Origin: Holophagales bacterium
GTDB lineage: Bacteria; Acidobacteriota; Holophagae; Holophagales; Holophagaceae
Direction of reading: 5' to 3'
Length of the DNA stretch: 39,395 nucleotides
Assembly: GCA_031281385.1 (NCBI GenBank)
Contig: JAITFL010000073.1
Span: 1-39,395, forward strand
This document shows, piece after piece, positions 15,380-24,057 of this stretch. The translations under genes and the position numbers were made by a program. The stretch's first letter is position 1. Each line of letters opens with the position of its first letter. The notes beneath the pieces were generated by a model, which was not told the DNA's origin, made no database searches, and saw only the letters and a list, made by a program, of their open reading frames with translations.

Positions 15380-18300
15380 TTACCGACTGGTGGCATTTGC
15401 CGCTTTCTGGGTTATTGTATATCTGCCAGAGCCAAGCTCTATGGCGATGAACCCGTTATCATATATACCCTGCGCGGTTTCGCCGTTTACAGTCAAGTTG
15501 ACGGCCAAGCCCGACGCTAGGCCATAGCTGGATTTTTTCGCAGGAATGCTCACGCGCGCCCTTGAGTTGGCCGGGATGCTAACGTCGGCGATAAATTGTG
15601 GTAAATCTTTAAAGGCTGCTTTTATGGTTCCTTTGACCGAGGCGGTAGATATGGATCCCCGGTGCAGCTTGCCCCCGGGCTGAAATTTGATCTGGAACAG
15701 GTTAAACCCAGGATAGATAGGCTGTATGCCGAAAAGCCCGCGGGTGATTTCCGAACCTGGCGCGTTGCCCCAAGGGTGCGAGAAGGTCATATTGCTTTTG
15801 TTGCCCGGGTTCCATGCCTCCGTGGAAATTGTGGCTTGAAGGCTATCTAACATATGCGCCCAGGAACGCACGACACTTGGATCGTCCTGGAGCATGATAC
15901 CGTTGGCGATTTCACCTGCGCCGATGTTGTACAGTCCGCGAAGCAAAAAATACATGCCATAGACGCTGGGCTTGAGGCCGCGCACAGCTATGTCATTCTT
16001 GAGATAGTCCACCATTTTCCGGGCCATCTCATGATCGTCAAATATGCCGTAGGCCAAGGCGTAAAATGTGGCATGCTGGGCCTTGTGGGTGGTGCGCCCC
16101 GCCGGACTGATCGAGTCGAAGAAGCCGCCGTCGCCGCTGTCGTAGAGCTTACTGATCAGACTGGCCTTGATCTTTGCGGCCATTTCACGAAATGCGGCCG
16201 CGTCAGAGGCATTGCCCACAACGTCGGCAATGGCGGCCATGTCGCTGTACGCGCCACAGGCTACAGCGTTAAAAACCGTGGTGAATGAACCGACAGCGTC
16301 GGTCAGGGGGCTGGTGTCTCCGCTTGCCCCGCTCCTGATGTATCCGTCCTGTTCTGGCTTGGGCCAATCAACGATGGCCCCGCTCTGTGCGTCGCCTGAA
16401 TTTGGGTCGCGGCAAAGGTCATAGCTGGCGTTAAACGCGGAACCAGCCTTGCTTCCACTTTCGCCTGGGAGTTTGTTCTTTAAGTCGTTGTAATTTGCCT
16501 TAAGAAAGGTGTCGTCGCCGGTATAGAGATAATCGGCGTAGGCCATTTCGATGGAGAACAATCGGTATTCGGGCGGCCATGTGGGCTTACCGAGCAGGTA
16601 TTCATCGCTGTGTCTTGCCAAGGCATAGTTGGCGGACAGGCCGTAGCTGGCATAAGCGTTGATGATGAGGTCGCCCTCGTAGGCCCCGCGCTCGCGGTAC
16701 TGTGAATCCACATAGACATCTTGGTTGGTGGCCATGATTGTGTAGCGGCTGAGTTCCATGAGCCTAGAAAGGAAGTCGTTGTCAGAATCCACCACGGCAT
16801 CCGAGGCATCAAAATCCTGCCGCACGGCCAAGCCGGTCACCATTGCTGGCTCGATCTCGATGCCCGCGTCCGGGAATTGGATCCATCGGAAGCATTTCAT
16901 CATAAAGCTGGACAATTCGTTGTCGCCCGGGGCAAGCGTCCATTTTTCCTCTTGCGTCACACCCGCATAGCCGGTATAGCGAACCGTGCCGTAAGGCGCG
17001 TCGGCGGCGTTGTGAGACCCATTCAGGGCCGTTGTAATTAGGGATTCGCCTGTTTGCACTGTAACCGTTATCGGCGCGGATGTCGGATTGTTGATTTTCA
17101 GGCGCATCGCACCGATGATCTCTTTGCCAAGGTCAATCACCTGAAAGCACTTTCCCCCGCTTCCCGTGATCACCGCCTTGCTCTTGGCCGGCATCTCGAA
17201 AACAAGTGTATTTTCGGCAGGGTATGGCAAAAGCAGGCGCATTGCGGAAAGGTTCAAACTGCCGACAAGTTTTGCGGCCTCCCATGAAGCGTCCTCAACA
17301 AACCCCAGCATGTTCCAGCCCGCAGGGTAATACCTGCCGTCCATGTTTTCCTTGGGCTGGGTAAAATAGACCGTTCCAAATGTTTCACCGTTTGAGTTGC
17401 CAAAGGCCAGCGTGCCGTCCTTGACCCGCCAATTGGCGAAGTCTTCGCCAGAATTGAACAGTATCTCCTTTGTTCCGTCCTTGTTAAATAGGGTGAGCTG
17501 GAGCAAGGCTGTTTTCGCATTGGCGGAATAAGCTTGGAACGCCAGCAGGTTGTCTCCTTGGCGCAAAAAATCCGTTACGTCGAAGCTGTTGTAAAACTGC
17601 CCTTTGTTGGAATCCCTGGCAGGGCCTACGCCCAAAGACTTCCCGTTCATGTACAAATCAAGAAAATATGACAGGAGCTTGTCGTTTTCCGTGCCTCTTC
17701 CGGCAACGGCCAGCACAGCGCGGTCTATCTTGTTGTACTGCGCTTGGCTGAGGGTGAAGGGGCGGCGGAAGAACATGAATCTGGGCGATGGCTGGATGTA
17801 GGGTATGAGCTTGTCGGCGCTGGCTTGTAGATGCCCTCCGTTAAGCGTCGCTCCGGTGAACGAGGACAGATCGGAGTTTGTAAAGCCGCTCTTTTGGTAC
17901 AGCACTTCCCCTTTGTGCCCCAAGGCGTTGTTTGTGACAACGACGTTGTCTATCCAGCCCGCCTCGTTGGCCCCCGTACGCAAACCAATGGTACCAGAGG
18001 CGATGATTGGGCCAGCGATCTGCCATCCATCTCCGATCTCAAGATAAGTGTCGCTAGAAGCCGCAGGGTCGTCTTTTATCCATGACCTTATTTTGACCGG
18101 GCCGCTCCCCGACACTTGGATCTTAACGCGAATGGTCTTGTTGGGCGGAAGGGCAACCCCCAGAGGTTTGTCATAAGTGGTTCCGAGAGCGAAAGCGCTG
18201 CCTCCGTTCTGGCAAAGCGGTGAAACAGTGTTGTCGGTTCTGAACTGCAACCCGTACCAATGGGCGGAATTCTGATAACGGAAAACAAGGGTTAATGCGT

Positions 18301-18907
18301 GTGTCCCGGTAGGCATCGCTTGCGTTGGGGTCAAATCCGCCTCTACCGTGTAATCCGTCCAGCTTGGAGTGCCTGTACCCGTCCACATCGGAGCCAGACT
18401 GGTCCAGCCCGAGCCGTTAGAAAACGTTTCGCTGTAGCCGTTTCCTGCCATCGCGGTGACAAAGGGAGAGGATTCCGACCACGGGCTTTCGTTGCCGTCT
18501 TTGTCCTTTACATTTACGCGCCAGTAATACAAAGAGTTGCCAACGAAATTGGACTTTGGCACAGAAGCGATGGAAGACACTGGCATTTTTATGCCATCAA
18601 CAACGGCGTTGCCGTTGTTCTTCCAGCCGGGGTCATACGCAAGCGCACCATCAAAATTCGCCGTGCGGCTTATCTGAAGCCGATAGGCGGTCTGAACCTC
18701 GTTGTCGTCGTTGTCGCGGAAAACCCAAGAAAAAACGGGGTCAAACGCTAGGGAAACATTCCGCGCCTCGCGCAGTAGATTCACCCTAAGCTCTGTCGGC
18801 GCAAGCGGAGCCTCATTGCCGTTGGCTTGGGCGCATACTGAACCAAACGCCGAAAGGAAAACCGCAAACGCCAAAACTAGGGAAACAATGGGCTTCTGTT
18901 TTAACAT
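15380..18907 (-). CDS. Large secreted alpha-L-rhamnosidase-like glycoside hydrolase (GH78)
   Basis: About 1175 aa with a signal peptide (KPIVSLVLAFAVFLSAFGSV). Domains in order: an N-terminal fibronectin/Ig-like rhamnosidase domain (YYWRVNVKDKDGNESPWS), an inserted jellyroll (LamG/DUF1080-like, about residues 160-330, LVFRYQNSAHWYGLQF), the second beta-domain, then the (alpha/alpha)6 catalytic domain. DSQYRERGAYEGD near residue 734 matches the GH78 acid motif: Asp, Glu (+5) and Asp (+12) keep the spacing known from Bacillus RhaB. STEAW supplies the likely base Glu and SHPWGNAPGSEI the C-terminal signature. The start at ATG 18907 has an AAAAGG site 8 nt upstream; a GTG at 18928 lacks one. It probably removes L-rhamnose from plant or microbial glycans. 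The inserted domain may bind sugar. Confidence 0.88.
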   Translation of the reverse strand: MLKQKPIVSLVLAFAVFLSAFGSVCAQANGNEAPLAPTELRVNLLREARNVSLAFDPVFSWVFRDNDDNEVQTAYRLQISRTANFDGALAYDPGWKNNGNAVVDGIKMPVSSIASVPKSNFVGNSLYYWRVNVKDKDGNESPWSESSPFVTAMAGNGYSETFSNGSGWTSLAPMWTGTGTPSWTDYTVEADLTPTQAMPTGTHALTLVFRYQNSAHWYGLQFRTDNTVSPLCQNGGSAFALGTTYDKPLGVALPPNKTIRVKIQVSGSGPVKIRSWIKDDPAASSDTYLEIGDGWQIAGPIIASGTIGLRTGANEAGWIDNVVVTNNALGHKGEVLYQKSGFTNSDLSSFTGATLNGGHLQASADKLIPYIQPSPRFMFFRRPFTLSQAQYNKIDRAVLAVAGRGTENDKLLSYFLDLYMNGKSLGVGPARDSNKGQFYNSFDVTDFLRQGDNLLAFQAYSANAKTALLQLTLFNKDGTKEILFNSGEDFANWRVKDGTLAFGNSNGETFGTVYFTQPKENMDGRYYPAGWNMLGFVEDASWEAAKLVGSLNLSAMRLLLPYPAENTLVFEMPAKSKAVITGSGGKCFQVIDLGKEIIGAMRLKINNPTSAPITVTVQTGESLITTALNGSHNAADAPYGTVRYTGYAGVTQEEKWTLAPGDNELSSFMMKCFRWIQFPDAGIEIEPAMVTGLAVRQDFDASDAVVDSDNDFLSRLMELSRYTIMATNQDVYVDSQYRERGAYEGDLIINAYASYGLSANYALARHSDEYLLGKPTWPPEYRLFSIEMAYADYLYTGDDTFLKANYNDLKNKLPGESGSKAGSAFNASYDLCRDPNSGDAQSGAIVDWPKPEQDGYIRSGASGDTSPLTDAVGSFTTVFNAVACGAYSDMAAIADVVGNASDAAAFREMAAKIKASLISKLYDSGDGGFFDSISPAGRTTHKAQHATFYALAYGIFDDHEMARKMVDYLKNDIAVRGLKPSVYGMYFLLRGLYNIGAGEIANGIMLQDDPSVVRSWAHMLDSLQATISTEAWNPGNKSNMTFSHPWGNAPGSEITRGLFGIQPIYPGFNLFQIKFQPGGKLHRGSISTASVKGTIKAAFKDLPQFIADVSIPANSRARVSIPAKKSSYGLASGLAVNLTVNGETAQGIYDNGFIAIELGSGRYTITQKAANATSR

Positions 18908-19005
18908 TTCCATTACCTTTTTTATCACTGGCCCAGTTTTTCAGGCGGGAAGAATGCCCACCAAGTGCGCCAATAAGCACTAGACCCAGACCACTATGGT
19001 ACCCA

Positions 19006-19851
19006 TCATCGCAGTTTTTTTATTCTGTCTTCCACTTCGCCAGAGAAATTGTTGATGAGGCCCTTGATGTATGTCATTGGGTCGGGGCCGCCGTCGCGGA
19101 TCAGGGGTGTCAGGTCGCAGCCGAAGCTCAACGATTCAGCCCCATCCACGCCGTGGCTTGCAAAGAATGTCGCGTGTGCGCGTCTGCGCCCCATTGTGGC
19201 CAAGTCGTACCTCTTGCCCCCGGCTATCTGGCTGTCATACACGCCAAGAAGCGCTGCGGCCAAGTTTTCGTGTTTAGAGAGATCCATCACCACTTTGTCG
19301 CTGTCGCAAAGCCAATCTTGATCCCTCCACACCTCGCAGCCGATAACTTGTTCTGGCTTTTGGTCGTTGGGCAGTTTCTTTATGGCTTCAATCGTGCGGA
19401 GTGCTACGGCCACGTGCGTGTCGTGCTTGTCCGCAAGATTGTGGGTATAGACAACTTTTGGTTTTGTGGCTTGCAGCAATTTTACAAGGTCATCTACCAA
19501 GTGCGCGTCCTTGCCGTCTTTGACAGCCGCCGAGCCATAATCTAAAAACACTTGCGCCGCGTACTCGCCCACACGCGCCGCTTTTTTTTGCTCCTCGCGC
19601 CTGATGACCTGCATTTCTGCATCGGTTGTGCTGGCATACAGGCCGTCCCTTGGGCTGCCCGAGCCATTGGTGACAGTCGTCCCCGCAAACCACTGGTCAT
19701 GCTTGCCAAAGCAGGCAAGTACGCCGTGGTGGGCCATGATTTCGATGTCGTCTTGGTGCGCGGCGATGGCAAGGTGTGTAACTCTGGCCAAGGCGCTCTC
19801 TTGCTTTGTGCCGTCGGGTACGAATATTTCTGATGTGGCGATGTTAAACAT
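19006..19851 (-). CDS. PIG-L/LmbE-family deacetylase
   Basis: A 281-aa zinc-dependent N-acyl-sugar deacetylase fold. The hallmark AHxDDxE motif is AHQDDIE, with Gln in place of the usual Pro, and a second metal-binding stretch HNLADKHDTHVAVALR follows. Between them lies the typical VTNGSGSPRDG loop. Family members remove N-acetyl groups from GlcNAc-type substrates or detoxify glycosides. The ATG at 19851 has a GCGAGGAAC ribosome site; a longer frame to 19884 has none. It is 51 bp downstream of the ASKHA kinase-like gene on the same strand and 98 bp upstream of the rhamnosidase, so the three may form one unit. No signal peptide: cytoplasmic. Confidence 0.85.
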   Translation of the reverse strand: MFNIATSEIFVPDGTKQESALARVTHLAIAAHQDDIEIMAHHGVLACFGKHDQWFAGTTVTNGSGSPRDGLYASTTDAEMQVIRREEQKKAARVGEYAAQVFLDYGSAAVKDGKDAHLVDDLVKLLQATKPKVVYTHNLADKHDTHVAVALRTIEAIKKLPNDQKPEQVIGCEVWRDQDWLCDSDKVVMDLSKHENLAAALLGVYDSQIAGGKRYDLATMGRRRAHATFFASHGVDGAESLSFGCDLTPLIRDGGPDPMTYIKGLINNFSGEVEDRIKKLR

Positions 19852-19902
19852 TTTGTTCCTCGCTGGTTGAATTGGGAGTGTCAATGAGCCTAACAGTTGA
19901 TT

Positions 19903-21297
19903 TTAGCGAAGCGCGGGCAGGCTGGCGGCTGCAACGGCTTGGCCAACGCGCCTAGTCTTTTCGTCCGGCAGTGTGACGCTGATATACGACAGCTCGGGGA
20001 ATTCAGCAGAAAGCACCTCTTTTGCCTTTGACAGAATTATCTCACCGCCATTTCCAGACGTCACGCGCCCAAGTATCAAAACATGCTTCATTTCGTAATA
20101 GTTGGAAAATTGAGCCAGAGCGTAGCCAAGGTAGGTGCCTATTGACTCCCATATCTGCCTTGCCCCATTGTGGCCTTCTTTCAGCAGTTTTTGAGCCACC
20201 AGAAGTTTTTCCGCAAGGCCCAAGTTGGGATCAATTTCTATGCCAGCCTTGGGTGCCAGCTTAAAGACAGCTTGCTGGCTAAAGTACAGCGCACCGACGC
20301 CAAGGTCTCCGCTCCATTCGCAGGCAGCGGCACTTGGGTGGTAGTCAATTGGCACAAAGGCCAGTTCGTTTAGCCAAGTGGTGATCTCGCCCTTGGGCGT
20401 AACGTACCCGCCAGCCAATGACGACCCAAAGGCCAGGCCCAATATGGGCTTGTCTTCAAGGCTCATGGCCCCGGCCAGCGCGGTTACTTCGCCGTCGTTT
20501 ACTACTTCAAATGGGATGCCCCCCATGGCCTTTTGCAGGTCAAAGAATAGGTTCACTGTCTTTGTGTCGAATAGCTCTTTTGGCACACCGCGGTATAGGC
20601 TGGCCACCCTTGGCCTATTGCCGATGTACACGCCAGCGGCCGAGCCGCCGATTGCATCAATGCGGGGCAGGTGCTTGGCCGCGCTGCCAAACGCCGCCAT
20701 CAGTTCGTCAAAGTGGTACTGAGGGTCTGTGGCGTTGCGAGGATCCCAAACGACTTCCTCTGTAAATACAGCCTCTCCATTGACCACTGCCGATACCTTT
20801 CGGTCGGAGGCCCCCAAGTCGAAGCCTATGCGACAGCCGTCCAAATGCCCACCAAGGCTCATCGTGCTTTCCAGAGCCAAAGGGACATTTTCTGGCGTAG
20901 TGACCTCTACGGTGAATGGCTTTTCGTACACGCCACCCATGAAGTCAAAGTCAAAGGCGCGGGCGCCGCCATTTGAGTAGGCCGCTCTGATGTGTTCGCC
21001 CACAGGCTTGGGGCCGCCGACAATAACGCGCCAGCCCCCACGGGCCCAAAGCAGGAACTTGACCACGCGCTCGGCGTACTCTAGGCTAAGCGAAAATTGG
21101 GGGTGGGATTCGGGCAGGCATAGGGTATCAAAACGCGTTATCGCCCCATTGCCGCGCTCCAGCGCCAGCACCAGCGGCACTGCGCCAGCTTCTTTTGCCA
21201 TGTTGAGAAAGGCTCGGTCTGCCAGCGCGGCCGGGCTAAAATCGGGTTCCAACGCCGGAATGAACTTTGGTTTTGCCAATTCGAACAAGTTGGGCAT
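19903..21297 (-). CDS. ASKHA-fold (ROK-like) sugar kinase or kinase-like protein
   Basis: A 464-aa cytoplasmic protein. The first 150 residues are unusual for ROK kinases. A phosphate-1 motif IGFDLGASDRKVSAVVNGE then opens the ASKHA core. Further parts are DAIGGSAAGVYIG, VVNDGEVTALAGAMS (the catalytic/connect region resembles NDGExxALAG) and LGLAFGSSLAGGYV. The Cys-rich zinc signature of typical ROK proteins is absent, so it belongs to a divergent branch. The likely role is phosphorylation of a hexose or N-acetyl-hexosamine, or sensing of one. The ATG at 21297 has a GGAGAG site. It is first in line before the PIG-L deacetylase, which fits amino-sugar metabolism. Substrate not determinable here. 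Confidence 0.75.
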   Translation of the reverse strand: MPNLFELAKPKFIPALEPDFSPAALADRAFLNMAKEAGAVPLVLALERGNGAITRFDTLCLPESHPQFSLSLEYAERVVKFLLWARGGWRVIVGGPKPVGEHIRAAYSNGGARAFDFDFMGGVYEKPFTVEVTTPENVPLALESTMSLGGHLDGCRIGFDLGASDRKVSAVVNGEAVFTEEVVWDPRNATDPQYHFDELMAAFGSAAKHLPRIDAIGGSAAGVYIGNRPRVASLYRGVPKELFDTKTVNLFFDLQKAMGGIPFEVVNDGEVTALAGAMSLEDKPILGLAFGSSLAGGYVTPKGEITTWLNELAFVPIDYHPSAAACEWSGDLGVGALYFSQQAVFKLAPKAGIEIDPNLGLAEKLLVAQKLLKEGHNGARQIWESIGTYLGYALAQFSNYYEMKHVLILGRVTSGNGGEIILSKAKEVLSAEFPELSYISVTLPDEKTRRVGQAVAAASLPALR

Positions 21298-21358
21298 GCC
21301 GCTCTCCGCAATAAAAAAAAAGCCGTCAGCGTGGCGCCGCAAGTGGCGTGATTAGATT

Positions 21359-21466
21359 ATAGCAGTTCCAAGTCAATTGGGTACAAGTCACAAAATGGCG
21401 GATTTAGCGTACAGCAATGAACGAAGCGTTCTTCCAATTGACAATTGACAGTTGACAATTGACAAT
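21359..21466. repeat. Short-repeat element: inverted CAATTGAC arms and four tandem heptamers
   Basis: The gap upstream of the SDR gene holds GTCAATTGG (21372-21380) and its complement CCAATTGAC (21434-21442). The right arm runs into four tandem heptamers ATTGACA (21437-21464, the third with G first). The left edge ATAGCAGTTC (21359-21368) also occurs at 7961-7970. Each heptamer contains the consensus -35 TTGACA, but no well-placed -10 follows. Confidence 0.6.
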
Positions 21467-21481
21467 GCTGGAGGGGGAAAC

Positions 21482-22312
21482 ATGATTCAAAGCTGGGCAT
21501 TGATCACGGGGTGTTCTTCTGGCATTGGGAGAGCGCTGGTGGATGTCTGCCGCGCCCACGGCTGGGGGGTCATAGCCACAGCCAGAAATCTGGATTCACT
21601 GGCGAGCATAGAGGATGGAGAGGATGTGCGTAAAATCAGGCTGGACGTGACGGATCAAAAATCCATACAGTCCGCCGTCCGCGACGTGGATGGCCTGCCG
21701 CTGCGAGCGCTCGTGAACAATGCGGGCTATGGGCAGATGGGCCCACTTGAGGCCCTGACGGCAGATGAACTGAGGGCGCAATTAGAGACTAACGTCGTTG
21801 GCCTACACGCGGTCACAAACGCCTTTTTGCCGCTCATACGCAAGTGTAGGGTAGGTGAGGGCCGCATCGTCCATCTGGCCTCGGTGCTTGGAAGGCTATC
21901 CATACCGATGGCCGGGGCGTACAACGCCAGCAAACACGCCGTAGTGGCTCTAGCCGAGACACTTAGGCTGGAAGTTGGCAGGGAGATAGCCGTGATCTTG
22001 GTGGAGCCAGGGGCCATACAGTCTGAGTTCCGCGCCACGCTAAAAAAGGCTTGGGGCGACCTGCCAAGGCGCGTCGAGGGAACGCCCTACCAACTAGCAG
22101 TTGACCGCTACGCCAACAGGAGAGAGGAATACGCCGGCAAGCACGGCCTGTCTGCGGCTGAATGCGCCAAAAAAATATTTCGCGCTATGAGTTCAAAACG
22201 CCCCCCGCGCAGGGTGGTGGTCGGTGCCGACTCCTTTTGGGGCCAGGTCGCTCACCGTGTCGTGCCAGCACCCATTTGGGAGTACGTGCTTCGCAGGAAA
22301 GACGGAATTTAG
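21482..22312 (+). CDS. Classical short-chain dehydrogenase/reductase (SDR)
   Basis: A 276-aa NAD(P)-dependent oxidoreductase. The Rossmann motif TGCSSGIG (residues 9-16), the NNAG motif (LVNNAGYGQMG), the catalytic Ser in LASVLGRLS and YNASK (Tyr/Lys pair) are all intact. ARNLDS after strand 2 suggests NADP preference (Arg). The C-terminal part (EPGAIQSEF, RRVVVGADSFWGQ) resembles the retinol/steroid-dehydrogenase-like SDR branch. The ATG at 21482 has GGAGGGGG 5 nt upstream; a longer frame from 21452 would run through the heptamer repeats. It stands alone, so the substrate is not predictable. Confidence 0.88.
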   Translation: MIQSWALITGCSSGIGRALVDVCRAHGWGVIATARNLDSLASIEDGEDVRKIRLDVTDQKSIQSAVRDVDGLPLRALVNNAGYGQMGPLEALTADELRAQLETNVVGLHAVTNAFLPLIRKCRVGEGRIVHLASVLGRLSIPMAGAYNASKHAVVALAETLRLEVGREIAVILVEPGAIQSEFRATLKKAWGDLPRRVEGTPYQLAVDRYANRREEYAGKHGLSAAECAKKIFRAMSSKRPPRRVVVGADSFWGQVAHRVVPAPIWEYVLRRKDGI

Positions 22313-22491
22313 CAAGACAATGGTTTTTTGGTAAATCTTTTGTAATTTTTTGTTTCGCTGTACCGAATTCATGGTATAAGCAACAATTGTGACTTGTATC
22401 TTGAGCGAATCCGACAAGACAGAACAGTGCAGCCAATTTGATGCAGCCCCTTGGCACTGTACCCGTTTTGTCCAATTTTGGAGAGGATTGC

Positions 22492-22782
22492 ATGGCTAAT
22501 TTGGGGAAAAAGTGGATTTGCTATTCCTGCCAAACGAAATTCTACGATTTCTCAAAACCTGAGGCTGTATGCCCCAAGTGCGGATCGAACCAAAAAAACG
22601 CCCCCGCTAAGAGCAGGGCCGCCAAAAAGGAAAAGGCGGTGCTCCAGATTGACGACGATTTCAGCGGAGACCAAGAAGACGCCCCGACAGAAGACCTAGT
22701 AGAAGAGAGCTTTGGCATATCCAGCGCCCGCGCAGAGGGGGTTGACCCTGGCGACCTGAAGATGGACGATTTCGATGAGTAG
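22492..22782 (+). CDS. FYDLN-acid-type zinc-ribbon protein (TIGR02300-like)
   Basis: A 96-aa protein with an N-terminal zinc ribbon: [22 protein letters not shown], that is C-x2-C, then the FYDxxK family signature and CPKCG. A long acidic tail ([19 protein letters not shown], ending KMDDFDE) is the other hallmark of this family, found in Acidobacteria and some Proteobacteria, with unknown function. The start at 22492 follows GGAGAGGA; an in-frame ATG at 22438 lacks a good site and would add a non-family N-terminus. Three bases separate it from the adenosine-deaminase-like gene, so the two are almost certainly co-transcribed. Confidence 0.85.
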   Translation: MANLGKKWICYSCQTKFYDFSKPEAVCPKCGSNQKNAPAKSRAAKKEKAVLQIDDDFSGDQEDAPTEDLVEESFGISSARAEGVDPGDLKMDDFDE

Positions 22783-22785
22783 CCC

Positions 22786-23742
22786 ATGCCAACAAATACA
22801 ATCCAGACGCGGATAGACCGCCACGCCCACTTGGAAGGCTCTCTGGCGCCCGCTTGGGTCAGGGAACGAGTTGCGGCCCAGCATGTGTCGCTTCCTGAAT
22901 CCATAGAGGCATTTTGGCGCGGAGAGGCCCAGCCATTTCCAACATTCATTGATTCCTTTCTATTTATTGCAGACCTTATCAATTCCGCCGAAGCCGTGCG
23001 CCAGGCCGTCAATGCGGCTGTGGAGCGGCTCCCGGAGACGGGGGAAGCCCCTGCGGGCATTGACATGTGGTGTTCACCGCTGTTTCTCGTCGCCGAAAGG
23101 TGCCTATTGCCCTTGAACGAGCTTTGGAAAGGCATCGAGCAGGGCATTTCTGATGCAAAGGCCAAAGGCGTGGAAATAGCGATAATCTTGGACGCCGTGA
23201 ACGACTATGGGCCGCAGAACGGCCACGCTCTGCTGGATTTGGTGGGCAACGACCTCCCGTCTTTTGTCGTGGGCTTTTCAACGGGCGGACTGGAGGGTGT
23301 GCCATTCAGGGAGTGGGCCCCGGTATTCGACCGCGCAAGGGGCCTCGGCCTTCGCTGTGCCGCCCATGCCGGCGAAAATGGCCCGGCGACCAACATTGTC
23401 GAAGCCGTCAAAGATGCCCAAGTAACCAGGATCGTCCACGCCGTACGCGCAGCGGCGCACCCTGAAATAATGGAGTTTTTGGCCGAGAGGGAGATTCCCG
23501 TGGACGTCTGCATAACGTCCAATCTGGCGCTGGTGCCAGAGCTGGCCAGCCACCCATTGAAAACCATGATGGACGCAGGGGTCAGGTGCGCCCTTGGCAC
23601 CGACGACCCGGGTATCATCAAGACAGACCTCGGCAACGAATGGCAGCGCGCAGAGGCCCTGTTGCAAGGAAATAAAGGACATCTGGAGCTTCTACTCCAA
23701 AATTCAATAAAAGACGCATGGTGCCGGAACGGGGGCAAGTGA
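22786..23742 (+). CDS. Adenosine deaminase-like metal-dependent aminohydrolase
   Basis: A 318-aa TIM-barrel of the amidohydrolase superfamily, ADA branch. Motifs in order: HAHLEGSL (first two metal His), HAGE (metal His and catalytic Glu), RIVHAVRA (catalytic His; usual form RIGHGVRA), CITSNLAL and GTDDPGI (metal Asp and second Asp). All catalytic residues are kept, so it should deaminate adenosine or a modified relative such as adenine. The change of IGHG to IVHA may alter the pocket. Length is slightly below E. coli Add (333 aa). The ATG lies 3 nt after the FYDLN-type gene stop with no strong ribosome site of its own, which suggests coupled translation. Confidence 0.85.
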   Translation: MPTNTIQTRIDRHAHLEGSLAPAWVRERVAAQHVSLPESIEAFWRGEAQPFPTFIDSFLFIADLINSAEAVRQAVNAAVERLPETGEAPAGIDMWCSPLFLVAERCLLPLNELWKGIEQGISDAKAKGVEIAIILDAVNDYGPQNGHALLDLVGNDLPSFVVGFSTGGLEGVPFREWAPVFDRARGLGLRCAAHAGENGPATNIVEAVKDAQVTRIVHAVRAAAHPEIMEFLAEREIPVDVCITSNLALVPELASHPLKTMMDAGVRCALGTDDPGIIKTDLGNEWQRAEALLQGNKGHLELLLQNSIKDAWCRNGGK

Positions 23743-23793
23743 AAAACACTAGATTTCTTTTATCTCTTGGGATAAAATAATTAGTTTCTGCGT

Positions 23794-23870
23794 GCGCCCG
23801 TAGCTCAGCTGGATAGAGCATCAGGCTTCGAACCTGAGGGCCGGGCGTTCGAGTCGCTCCGGGCGCACCA
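23794..23870 (+). tRNA. tRNA-Arg (anticodon TCG)
   Basis: A 77-nt cloverleaf with acceptor GCGCCCG/CGGGCGC, D-arm TAGCTCAGCTGGATAGAGCA, anticodon loop CTTCGAA (anticodon TCG, reads CGN Arg codons), T-arm GGCGTTCGAGTCGCTCC with TTCGA, and an encoded CCA at 23868-23870. A TAAAAT at about 23773 upstream may be its -10. Confidence 0.95.
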
Positions 23871-23908
23871 GAACAGGGATCGCGGGTTTTTGATTTTTGA
23901 CAATTCAT

Positions 23909-23993
23909 GCGAACGTGGCGGAACTGGCAGACGCACTGGATTTAGGTTCCAGCGGGTAATACCGTGTGGGTTCGAGTCCCACCGTTCGCACCA
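23909..23993 (+). tRNA. tRNA-Leu (anticodon TAG)
   Basis: An 85-nt class II tRNA with acceptor GCGAACG/CGTTCGC, anticodon arm CTGGATTTAGGTTCCAG (loop TTTAGGT, anticodon TAG, reads CUN Leu codons), a long variable arm (CGGGTAATACCG), T-arm GTGGGTTCGAGTCCCAC and an encoded CCA at 23991-23993. It lies 38 nt behind tRNA-Arg and is probably co-transcribed with it. Confidence 0.95.
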
Positions 23994-24009
23994 CAGGCGG
24001 TTAAGGCTC

Positions 24010-24038
24010 TTGGCTTTTAGCCCGCCTAGCGTTACAAT
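24010..24038 (+). promoter_or_regulatory. Sigma-70-like promoter for the trigger factor gene
   Basis: TTGGCT (24010-24015) and TACAAT (24033-24038) are spaced by 17 bp, right after tRNA-Leu. Transcription would start near 24045, just before the TAGGAG ribosome site (24047-24052) of the trigger factor gene. Confidence 0.5.
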
Positions 24039-24057
24039 ATCGCTGTTAGGAGCGTCC

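Noticed and set aside
21437..21464. CRISPR-like short tandem repeats
   Set aside because: Units are only 7 bp and directly abutting, with no spacers, so it is a simple tandem repeat.
21438..21466. TTGACA-17-GACAAT as promoter of the SDR gene
   Set aside because: It arises from the heptamer repeat itself and would start transcription almost on the ribosome site.
23890..24057. N-terminal extension of trigger factor
   Set aside because: The upstream frame runs through tRNA-Leu; the family start and ribosome site are at 24058.
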